A DNA stretch of 64,000 bases from Macrocystis pyrifera (Eukaryota; Sar; Phaeophyceae; Laminariales; Laminariaceae): assembly GCA_031763025.1 (NCBI GenBank), contig JASSKH010000020.1:6698667-6762666 (forward strand), in the 5' to 3' direction. The stretch's first letter is position 1, and each line of letters begins with the position of its first letter. Under the pieces are notes generated by a model. That model was not told the origin of the DNA and did no database searches. It was given only the letters and a program-made list of their open reading frames with translations. Position numbers and translations under genes: made by a program. Positions 55,131-64,000 of the stretch are shown in pieces.

Positions 55131-55262
55131 ACCGTGCCAGTGCGCAGCAGCAGCGTCATCAGCACGAGCACCAAGATCAGCCACCGCGTGACACGGGCAA
55201 ACATAAACTTTGCGGAGCAGCAAGAAAAGGCACCAGCCTCAACAGGAGTAGTCGTAGTAGTC

Positions 55263-55323
<61 letters not shown>

Positions 55324-56135
55324 TAGTAGTAGTAGTCGTAGTAGTAGTAGTAGCAGCCGTACCGTGATTATGCGCAGCAGTGTGCAGCAGCAGCGGCAGC
55401 AACAACAGGAGCAGCAAGAAAAGCAACCTGTCCCAGCAACAGTAGCGGCTTTACCGTGATTGTGGGTAGCAGTAGCGGCAGCAACAACAGGATTAGTAGC
55501 AGAATAATAAGCAAATCGTGTGGCAGGGGCACATTGTCCAAAACGCAGTGAACACTCGGCTACTACACCCACCCCAATACGTGGTGCTAAGATCCGATAA
55601 GTGATGCCGAGATACTAACCAAATGCTACCTGGTATGTACGCATGTGGTGGCTCTGCCTTTTCTCACGTCTTGCGGTCAAGCAGTCATGAGCACACGAGC
55701 ACTCAGCAGCAGCAGCAGCAGCAGCAGCACTCGAGCAACACTCGAATCGAGCAACACTCGTAGGTCTGTTGTTGCTGTTCTTGTATGCTGCGTACTGCTC
55801 GAGCAGCGCTCGAGCGCACGAGCATGCGTAGGTTTCCAAGCGTATATTGCACCGCTCAAAAACGAAATGGGACGATCACTCGATTGCTCAAGCGCAACGA
55901 GCACGAGACGAACACGAGCACGACGTGGCCAAGAAGCCACGGGCACACGGGCACTCAGCAGCAGAAGTGCAGCACCCAGCGACACTCGAGCAACATTCGA
56001 CTCCAGCAGCACTCGTACACCTGTTTCGGCTGTTGTTTTACTGCTACAGCTCCAGAAGCACGAACTCGAGCAGAACTGCTGCGTGCTGTTGCAATTGCAG
56101 CAAGAAGCGAGAACATCAAAATCTTTGCAGCTAAA
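55131..56135. repeat. trinucleotide-rich region
   Basis: A (GTA)n array of about 30 units at 55245-55345 (with a few CGT/GTG variants) is flanked by (CAG)n-rich DNA to 56130. Longer direct repeats include GCAGCAAGAAAAG(G/C)CA and GAGCAACACTCG(A/T). Poly-Val, poly-Thr and Ser/Ala frames here are artefacts. Confidence 0.75.
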
Positions 56136-56985
56136 AATGCGAAGATCCGGGTAGGTTTCTAAGCCCCTAGATAGCTTTTATGACGTGGGACCCCATCCCC
56201 TGAGTTGCTTTCTGGGTCACGTGACTTTGATAGAGCAGGTGTCACGGAGTCCGGCCGGAGCCAACACTTGCACCGTACCGTCCACGCCGCCCCCCTGCGG
56301 GCCCTGCAGCAGGAAGCACGCGAAAAGACCCGCGGTCAAACGAGAAAAGTGAATTATTCCGGAAAAACGGGCCATTTGGTACAAAGTAATATCGTCCAGA
56401 GTGTTACGTGAGAGCATCCCTCAAAAACAAACATCATGGTTTCAACGTATAAAATATCATCGTACTTTGCGAGTGGTGTATTAATCATAGTATTGGTAGT
56501 TTCATTTCCTGCACTGACGAGATTATGTCTCTTGTTGCTTTTCTCGCTGGACGTAGGTACCTATAATGGCTGTATAGCAGGGGTACTATCAACAAGCAAC
56601 TAGCCTGCTGTACCGCAGCAGCTCCGACAGCGAGGGAGCTCGTGCTGCTCCTCTATCCCCTGCTCGTGCTGCTACTGCTGCTTTTGTGGTGTTGCGTGCG
56701 GCATCACGAGTGTACGAGCTGCGTGCGAGAGTACGTTTGGGCACAACGAACAACCAGGAAAATAATAGAACTATTAATAGCACCAGCCGTACCAGCCGTA
56801 GAGCCGCCTGCTTTGCGGGATAACTTTGTGAGCTTCTTCTGCTGCTGCGCTAGTTTGTGCGTATGTGTGGTCATTCCCTGCGCGCTGTGTGCTCTTCGTG
56901 GTGGTTTCCAAACAATTGTGCGGGTTTCCGCTGAAGATTATGTGTTTTTCTTGTTGGCAGGTACTGAAACATCGCCTGCGCAGAA
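56136..56985. other. unassigned DNA
   Basis: Short frames only. No supported gene. Confidence 0.3.
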
Positions 56986-56989
56986 GGAT

Positions 56990-58016
56990 GTACAGCGGCT
57001 AATGAGTAGCATGGCCAGGTTCTACCTACCAGTCCGCTAGAGACCTTGCTACTCTGTCTGCCTTCGGCACCGTGCGTTTGGCAACGATGCCCCGCCCCTC
57101 CGCATTGAACAATACGAAACAAGCCAAGCAGGGTGGTCATCTACCCATGCCGCACGACCCTTTTCTTAAGTTAATCAATAGAAGAAAGGAAGGGAAGAAT
57201 TAAAAATCAAAACCACAGAAGATCAAGCGCAAAAACCTTGGAGAAAAATTAAAGAAGACAACGGAAGACTACGTTCGGACCAGCTGCACCAGTCGGCGGC
57301 ACGAGTAGAACATGTTCTACTTACTAGTCGGCCTGGGGCCTTGCTACCCCGTCCGCCATCTCCTTCCGGCTTTCGTCGACCGCGGTTTCCCTTCTACTCC
57401 TCCTCCCCCCCCCCCCCCCCCTACCCGCATTCGCTTGGTCGGGCATGTTTCCACTCCTCCTTTTACTCCCCTCCCCTCATTCCCTTGGACACCACTCACG
57501 GCTGATGAGCAGCTCTGCCTACTGAGCTTTGCCTCATCCTCGTGCTACCTCACCATCAACCGTTCGACTGCTTCAAGGATCTCAAGGTACCACTTCACCG
57601 TGTATTTTGCTACGTGGACCACAGTGCAGTCTCTACTCCGAACTCTGAGTGGGCAAGTTTCGTTGACTCTTCGGTTGCTCGGAACCACCCAAGGGCTTCG
57701 ACTATGCATCTATGCCGAGTCTTGAACTGTCCGCCAGCTCTCGGGTTCTCTCCACCAGGCATCGTCCCGAAAAATACCCAACTGGGAAATCGCTTTTTGC
57801 TTTGCCGTGCCACGGCCCCCGAAAGGAAAAGCCGCCGTTCACGGTTGTTTGTTTCGATGCATCCGCAACGTGTCATGTTGAGGGCTTTCGCAAACGAGAG
57901 GGTGGCGTGGTCAGTACGAAGTCGGCGCTCGAAGTCGACGACTCGCAACAGGACTTGGTGGCGAGCCGTTCGAAACTTGGAAAAGTGTTCCGCTCTGAGG
58001 GTTCAATGAGTTCGTA
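56990..58016 (-). mobile_element. old, diverged LINE copy
   Basis: The minus strand carries the 3' region and RT C-terminus of the family at 21-29 kb, with many differences. Its best coding part, 57610-57948, reads [20 protein letters not shown] and ETNNRERRLFLSGAVARQSK, matching the C-terminal RT block of the open copy. It lacks the R segment and tail. Its 5' side ends abruptly at about 58010-58016, where copia-associated sequence begins, so the copia element probably cut it. Confidence 0.75.
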
Positions 58017-58300
58017 GAGTCCAAGCCTGGATGAAGTTCTATATAGTCGTTGTATTGGAGGACAGAGGAGGGGAGAGAGAGCGGAGCCTAGCTCGTACCT
58101 CGGAGCAGAGAACGGAGTGCTCAAATTCTCCTCATGAACACACGGCATCATTCATAATAACGCCTGCGAAGATATACGCAACCCTCTACAACTTGTAACC
58201 GTCGCTGCTGGAACGATCCAACCGAATACCCTCCCTGGCTCTTCACAGCAGTGACTTCACCCCAAAGGCATCAAGACTTTCTAGCACCTACGAACAGCCA
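58010..58300 (-). repeat. probable 3' LTR region of the copia fossil
   Basis: It lies after the pol end and a purine-rich stretch (GAGCCAGGGAGGG on the minus strand) and stops where the old LINE begins. Exact ends cannot be set without the other LTR. Confidence 0.4.
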
Positions 58301-58667
58301 ACGACCGTTCCCCAGGAGGAAACCAACCCACCGGGGCAAAACTCTCTGTACAACACATATACTCCAAACCATTGCAATTGAAATAACGGTCGCATTCCAT
58401 ACGACAACCATGGCCAGAAAATAAAATGACAAGCGGTGCCCTACTCCCAATGCCCCTGAAAGTAGCGCAGTGTCGGCGAACTGACAAATTATTCCTCGCG
58501 TCACTCAAAGATGGTACTCATCGAATAATGCTCATGCCTTCTTATTCACCCTCCACAGGCAGATTCAACAAGAACCTACGGTGAAACCGAAAAGGGGTCA
58601 CAGACAGGGATTTCGTCAAAATATCGGCGTGCTGCTCTTCCGAAGTACGAAATGAATGCTCATCTCC

Positions 58668-59084
58668 TTAGCACGAAGTAGATTTTTGACAAATGAATCG
58701 AAAATGCTTACTCCGAGCAGAACTAAGCGGGTTCTCATCCAACGCTATGCCCCCCTGGATATCCTCGAAAACCTGAACACATGACCCGCTTACCTCTGGA
58801 CAAATAAACGACAACACCGCGCCCGTATACAAAGCTTCCTTCACCCCTGCATCCAGGGCGACATACTTGGCTTCGGTTGTCGACCGCGTAACACATCTCT
58901 GCGTGCTACTTGTCCAACCGACGGCCGCATCCCCTAGGGTAGTTACGGCCGCCGATATCGAGCGCCTATCGTTCGACTTATCAGCATAATCAACATCACT
59001 ATACGCAGTCAAATCCAATCCCGAGCCTTGCACAAGAGTCAATCCCATAAACCTGGTCCCATGGAGGTAAGCCATCATCTTCAA
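58668..59084 (-). pseudogene. copia RNase H region
   Basis: LTAYSDVDYAD, DRRSISAAVTTLG and STTEAKYVALDAGVKEALYT are hallmarks of copia RNase H, the domain that removes the RNA strand during reverse transcription. Part of the copia fossil. Confidence 0.85.
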
Positions 59085-59389
59085 AACTGCCTTCCAGTGC
59101 CTCTCCGTTGGGTTTTATGATTGGCGCGCCGCAGCACGCACAGCGTTTGAGATGTCCGGCCTCGTCATGGTCGACAGACACATCAAGCTGCCCACAGGCT
59201 CCCTGTACGGGCAAACTCCTCCAAATTTGCCCTCCTTTCTTGGACCTAGTTCCACACCGGGGGTCGGGGGGATGTCAGAGGATTAGTTAACACCAAAACG
59301 ATTCAGCATGTTCTCAATAGACGCCTTCTGCGTAGTCTCCAACGTCCCCAGTTCCCAGTCGCGTTTGAAAGCACAACCAGTGTCCCAAG

Positions 59390-60180
59390 TCAGTTCGCCG
59401 AGGTTATTCGTGGGGAATTTATAGCTACTGCGGCATGGAAATATCTGCATGTCTCATCCGATCCTGCGACGACCATGTAATCTACATGAACGGTCATGAT
59501 CAGTTCAACCTTGCCGTCGACAACCAAGCGAACGACGCAAGGGTCAGACCTACACTGCTGCATTCCGTACTCCACCAAGGTATTTACCAGTAATCCGGTC
59601 TACTGTCATCCGTTCTACATCTACGGGCTGTGGGGGCGGTTCTATGTCTTCGGGAAACCACTCGTCATGCACACGCTCAACTCCCCATTTTCCTCCACAG
59701 CAGGTTCTCCGGCCATGAAAGCCACGGCGTCGTCCGTCGTCCAGGACGTACGATTCAGTATACTCCCAGGCTTCGTCCACGACTCGTATGCTGCCGCAAG
59801 CTGCGCGTCTGCGGCTCCTTCATCCATCCTTACATGGTGTACAGCAGGTTCACCCTCCAGGCGTTGACTCTGACCCCGGGTCCGACCCCGTATTGTCGGG
59901 AGGAGCCGTCCCCAGCTGCTGAACCCGTGTGCTGGCCTCCCCGACAGGACAGCGGGGGGATCATCACCGTCCACTTGGCCGGTGTCGGAGGCTGATGCTG
60001 CGCCCGGGTCGCTTCCAGCCCTCTCTGCCAGCACCGAAGAGGCATCCACGGCGCCCCCGTAAGACGAATCTAACGTCTAGGCTCTTTCGGCCCTTCCTAC
60101 CGGGACAGAGGAGGCGTCCACAGCGCCACTTCGAGACGAACCTATCGTCTCGGGTGTTTCCCCGCCGGCGGCCGGTGCGT
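59390..60180 (-). pseudogene. copia reverse transcriptase region and spacer
   Basis: Contains a copia-type RT palm block (LIMTVHVDYMVVAGSD) near 59460-59500. Upstream is a Pro/acidic-rich spacer like that between integrase and RT in copia polyproteins. Fossil. Confidence 0.65.
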
Positions 60181-60182
60181 GT

Positions 60183-60398
60183 TGTTCGTTTATCCTCTTT
60201 AGCTTGACAGTTACGTGCCGGTTCAGGATTTATAATGTTGTGTATTATGTGATTCTTGACATCTGGGTGTTATGGGATGACGCACAATGTCACTTCTGCT
60301 GTCTCTACCACTGCTGGGAGATAATAATAAACGACCTGAATCATCAACTCATCGATTGTCTGGGTGTCTTGGCTACCTGTGCTTGGGTCTGACGAACA
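60183..60398 (+). repeat. 5' LTR of the Gag-only element
   Basis: 216 bp, from TGTTCG to GACGAACA. Confidence 0.85.
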
Positions 60399-60431
60399 CT
60401 CTAGAGTCGTTGGTACCGACGCAGCCTCATC

Positions 60432-60910
60432 ATGGGTGATGAGCTTGATGATCTTAGGGCCGTAGTATCGGACCAGGGCCTTGCTCTCCAAGACTTACAA
60501 CAAGCAGCCGCAGACGCGGAGGAGCGTCAAAACTCGTATCATGCTGAACCGCTTGAGATGATGGCGACTCTATTGGGAACGAGTCGAGAGAGTGAGGCAC
60601 AGCGGAAGTCCGGCAGGGAGCAGGGGTTCCCTGCCGTAGATACAGCAGGGAGGGATGCTGTGTCGCCATCGTTGGATCGCTCCGACGATGGCACGGTGGA
60701 GCCGGGAAAGCGAAGGGGAGGTGTTTCCGGTGCAAGGCTGCGGGCCACTACATCGACAGTCACACCGCAAAGCTCTGCGAAAGGTGTATAGGCAGAGGAC
60801 ACGAGAGCAGCAAGTGCGCATCGCCGGCGGACATGGATGAATCGCCGGCGGCGGCCGCGTTTGTGATGGTGGGGGATCCCGGAGATGATGAGGTGGAGAC
60901 GACGGCATTG
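60432..60910 (+). pseudogene. Gag-like region with CCHC zinc knuckles
   Basis: The N-terminal part (from 60432) is acidic and likely helical (DELDDLRAVVSDQGLALQDL). The later part contains retroviral-type CCHC zinc-knuckle sequence (for example CERCIGRGHESSKC), which binds RNA in nucleocapsids. Treated as a fossil; no repair inferred. Confidence 0.7.
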
Positions 60911-62420
60911 TAGGGGCACAGCAGCTACAAGCCCTACGGCGGACAACCGTAGGCATCTCCGCCGTGTGTTGCGAGCGGGGGACTTCAAGTCATACGATAT
61001 TTATTTGCCGTACGCACTCCACTTCACAGGTTGTGAAGGCAGCAGATATGGGGTTATCGCCCACCGAGGGTACATGTCTGCATGCGAATTCCGCGAGAAG
61101 CCGCACGGCCGCCAGCCGTGTGCAACCCTACCGGGGGGTGTTAGGTGGGGCAACGTCGCACGGCATAGTAGCCGCGTGCATTCTGCTGCTGCTAAAAAGC
61201 GGTGGCAGGAAACGGGCGTGGGGTAATCGTGGACTGTCTGCAGCAGTACCAAACAACGATGGGGTTTCGTCCGGGTGGCAACATGCGAGCAGATCTGGGT
61301 GTTTCGTCAGCCTGAGCTTTATGCAAGGTCCGGCAACATCGCGGGGCGGAGGGGGCAGCTCTGGTCATCGTGGTGTGATTTCGTAGGAACGAATGGTGAA
61401 TTTAATTTTACGATGGATACACCTGTCGATCGAAATTATTTTTTTGGTCGAACGTGAGGTCTATTTATTTGCGGCCAGGGTGGAGAAACCGTAGATAGTA
61501 GACGATGTATCATCTGGGATTCGTTCTGGGTGATATACGTAGCCCTTTTTGCCTGGTACCTTCGAAATGTATTCTCATGTTGAAATCAAACAGTCTTTGT
61601 AAATCCGAAAAACTTGTAGTATTTTTCTGGTGTAGACAAGACCAGATGGGGCCTGGTAGAAATGAAATGCATGCTCATAGCGGTATGGAAAATAAGGGTA
61701 CGCTGATACACCAAAGGGAGGTGAGGTGTATTGCTGGTATTGGCGGTAGCAACCGATGTTATTGTATTTTGCGGGTATCTTTCATTTTTGGCAGTAGTCT
61801 ACTGCTTGCAAAATAAAGGAGGGTGATCATATTCATGGTTGATTGGTTGTTCGACCAACAGTATCCTTTTGCGAATACTTGTGCGCAACGGAGAAAGGGT
61901 GGAACATAAAATATTTTCTGCGAATGATTGAATATTTTTCGTAGCTGGGAGGGCGTCGTCTGTTCGTGTCGACAGCAGTAGCGGCATTATATTGTTTCTT
62001 TATTCGATTATTAGGAACTACTGGGGAGCGACTATTATTGTTCGGGTAACTTTAGCGCCAGATAAATTCTAATTTTAGAAGTGAAAAAGGACGTATGCTA
62101 TCTCGCATTACCGTTACGATCTGAGAATTTATGACGGGAGTAGGGGGCAAAAGGAGACTTTTGTCCGGGGGAACGGGGTTCTCCGCGATCTCTGCATTGC
62201 ACTTTTCACAATAGTTTTTTTTTTATCATTTTGGCGTGGATATAGTATAATTTCGTCTACAATTGCAATATTTCTCTGTGGGGAGAGTGAGAGGTTTTCG
62301 CTCACAGGGGTGGGTTTCGTTTTTGTTTTCATGTTTTTTTTTTTGTTTGTGGTTGGTTTAGGTCATGGAGTTGTGTGTTGTTGTCCTGGTCCGTCAATGT
62401 TACGTAAAGTCAGGGAGGGT
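60911..62420 (+). other. interior of the Gag-only element without pol
   Basis: I find no protease, integrase or RT motifs on either strand. It ends in the purine-rich tract before the right LTR. Confidence 0.5.
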
Positions 62421-62635
62421 GTTCATGTGCCTCTTTAGCTTGACAGCTACGTGCCGGTTCGGGATATTGGCATATTGTGTATTATGTGATTCTTGACATC
62501 TGGGCGTTATGGGATGACGCACAATGTCACTTCTGCTGTCCCTACCACTGCTGGGAGATAATAATAAACGACCTGAATCATCAACTCATCGATTGTCTGG
62601 GTGTCTTGACTACCTGTGCGTGGGGCTGACGAACA
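62421..62635 (+). repeat. 3' LTR of the Gag-only element
   Basis: 215 bp, from TGTTCA to GACGAACA, closely matching the left LTR. Confidence 0.85.
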
Positions 62636-63195
62636 CGTGTTGTGCGCGCTCCTGCATACACGCGTCCAGGTCAAAATCCCACATCACGTCGAGATCGTTC
62701 AAGTGAGCCAGACCGTCGTCCGGCTCATTCACCATCCGTAACCACCTCGATCCGACGTGCTCACGTCGTCTGCCTCGGACCCCCCCCTTTCTGCAGACAG
62801 GGAGTCATTCGCCTGGGCAGGTACAGGTGGTGCAGGCGACACGCGTTGCCAGGTGACATTGCGCGTGATTACGACAGTGCGCTTCCTTTTCAGTACTCGT
62901 ACTGAGTTTCAGGCGTAGTTAGGTGCAGGGCGAAGGTAAAACGCCCTTGTGCTCTAGCCTGTTCCTTGCTTTCCATCTCCACCTTGCAGTAGCCCGGCTT
63001 GAGGAAGGGTGGTAGTGCTGTCGGGGGGGGGCTACCATGCCACATTCTACTTCCTGTCAGTGTTAGCTGTTGTTGCTGTGAGTTTCGAGGCATCACACGC
63101 CCAGTGGGACGCTTCCGCTAACAACGACTTAGTGGCCGGGAATTTCACGGCAGGAAAAGCTCTTGAGCCCGGATTCGGCCCGCCATTGCGGCCGT

Positions 63196-63945
63196 CTAAA
63201 TCAAGCCTAGCCCGCGCTCTGCTACTCCATTGAATTGGGTACTGTTGGCCGTCGTGAATTTCTGCTTGATCCCTCGTGATCTCCACATATCGCCAAACGT
63301 TCCCCCGCGGAATTTACCACCCCTGTCAGATCGGAAGGTTACTACCGTAGAAAGGATACAGTCTGCACGAGAATCCGCAGGGAACTGCTCGAACATTTCC
63401 GCAGCGTCCGACTTGTGGCGCATAAAGTACACCCACGTATACCGTGAAACATCGTCGGGCACGATGAGAGTATACCGCTTCCGCCAGAGAGACTCCGCCA
63501 CCTTTTTGACACTCGAATCCACAAAAGCCCTCCCGAGCTCCTTATCTACTCGTGTATGTGAGAACTGCTTGATACCTTTGCGGAGACCCTTCGCCACGGA
63601 GCACCCTTTGCACTCCAGCAACTCTCCCTCGAGGATAATACCTTGCTGCTCCGCGGTCTTGCGAAGCAGTACGTCTTGGGAGTGTCCAGCCGCGCAGTGG
63701 AAATCGTTGACGTTTATCGCAGACTTGTTGGGCAGTTGCTCCGGAGCGAGTACAGCACAGGCCTTTTCCCCACAACTGCGGTCGAGCCGGCAGCCGTACA
63801 GGCGGTAGAGGTTCCCACTCAACAGAAACATGATCGCACGCTTAGACGTGAGCCTGACGACAACCCCTGTAGGTCGCGCTTCGAAAGTATGGGCGTTTGT
63901 GACCAGAGTGGGCAGGGAAAATAGGTGGTACCGGAGATCTGGCAC
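63196..63945 (-). pseudogene. copia pre-integrase and integrase region
   Basis: The longest open stretch of the copia fossil (249 codons). The HHCC-type zinc region (FHCAAGHSQDV...LECKGCSVAK) leads into the integrase core with RYTWVYFMRHKSDAAEMF, TFRSDRGGKF and TANSTQFNGVAERGL. Integrase joins element DNA to the genome. Confidence 0.85.
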
Positions 63946-64000
63946 GTGCGTGACGTTCGTAACAGCTCTTGCGCGGGACCGTTTCTGGACAGGAAGACAA

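Larger units (their letters stand above)
60183..62635 (+). mobile_element. Gag-only LTR element (TR-GAG/LARD-like) nested in copia
   Basis: The element is 2,453 bp with LTRs at both ends, each starting TG and ending CA. CGTGT lies directly outside both ends (60178-60182 and 62636-62640), an exact 5-bp target duplication. A primer-site-like TGGTACCGACGC follows the left LTR by about a dozen bases, resembling an initiator-Met tRNA site, and a purine run (AGGGAGGG) precedes the right LTR, so it reads on the plus strand. The interior has a Gag-like region and no pol that I can find, so it would have depended on another element. Structurally it looks whole. The LTRs agree at roughly 95% by eye, so it is fairly young but not new. 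Confidence 0.85.
58010..64000 (-). mobile_element. Ty1/copia LTR retrotransposon fossil (runs off the window)
   Basis: A minus-strand copia-type pol: the pre-integrase zinc region and integrase core at 63196-63945, RT sequence at about 59390-60180, RNase H at 58668-59084, and the expected sequence after RNase H ahead of a probable 3' LTR in 58010-58300. The 5' LTR and gag lie beyond 64000. A Gag-only LTR element (60183-62635) is inserted between the integrase and RT parts. The element is broken, with several interruptions besides the nested insertion. Because it carries an insertion whose LTRs have themselves diverged, it is the older of the two. Confidence 0.85.

Noticed and set aside
55127-55572. 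Poly-Thr/poly-Leu/poly-Val proteins
   Set aside because: Direct translations of the (GTA)n and neighbouring arrays.
56205-56411. Weak Gag zinc-knuckle-like similarity (KTGHLVQS)
   Set aside because: Too short and without flanking element structure to call a retroelement remnant.

Overview
The window looks like a repeat-rich stretch of a eukaryotic nuclear genome. It has spliceosomal-type intron borders, tRNA-derived SINEs, non-LTR and LTR retrotransposons, several classes of DNA transposon, long (CAG/CTG)n, (GTA)n and homopolymer tracts, and no operons or bacterial-style genes. The LINE reverse transcriptase type, the GC-rich trinucleotide tracts and the repeated GTACGTAC texture resemble brown-algal (Phaeophyceae) or other stramenopile genomes. 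That placement is inference only. I recognise no intact conserved host gene; most of the DNA that can be explained is mobile elements, many of them nested.

Layout. 0.2-3.6 kb: a LINE endonuclease fragment split by a tRNA-derived SINE, plus short LINE-end repeats. 3.6-13 kb: mostly unassigned, with small foldback repeats, two weak coding remnants and two more SINEs. 13-21 kb: a chain of non-autonomous DNA transposons. These are a TGCTCAGGG-repeat element, a Harbinger-like MITE (TAA duplication), a hAT-like element with an exact 8-bp duplication and GC-rich subterminal arrays, and satellite and minisatellite DNA. 21-29 kb: a LINE cluster of one 3' family with (AAC)n tails, one copy inserted inside another and one open 675-codon reverse transcriptase frame.

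27.8-37 kb: a transposon-like element with ~270-bp terminal inverted repeats. It carries cysteine-cluster exons and the C-terminal half of an OTU-like protease fold, and its interior is repeated in inverted orientation next door to form a ~3.6-kb-arm palindrome. 37.3-45.5 kb: a decayed MULE transposon with a DDE-region block, a SWIM zinc finger, and an OTU cysteine-protease motif next to the transposase. It lies between a ~90-bp inverted repeat pair that could be its termini. 45.5-54 kb: scattered exon-like pieces of an unrecognised, probably decayed gene, and tandem repeats. 55-56 kb: trinucleotide arrays. 57-64 kb: an old LINE copy, then a broken Ty1/copia fossil on the minus strand that runs off the window. 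A structurally complete Gag-only LTR element (TG...CA LTRs, 5-bp target duplication) is inserted in it.

What ties the region together is repeated insertion of elements into elements. The most unusual points are two different transposon-like units carrying OTU-type protease sequence, and hAT and LTR insertions with exact target duplications that give relative dates.
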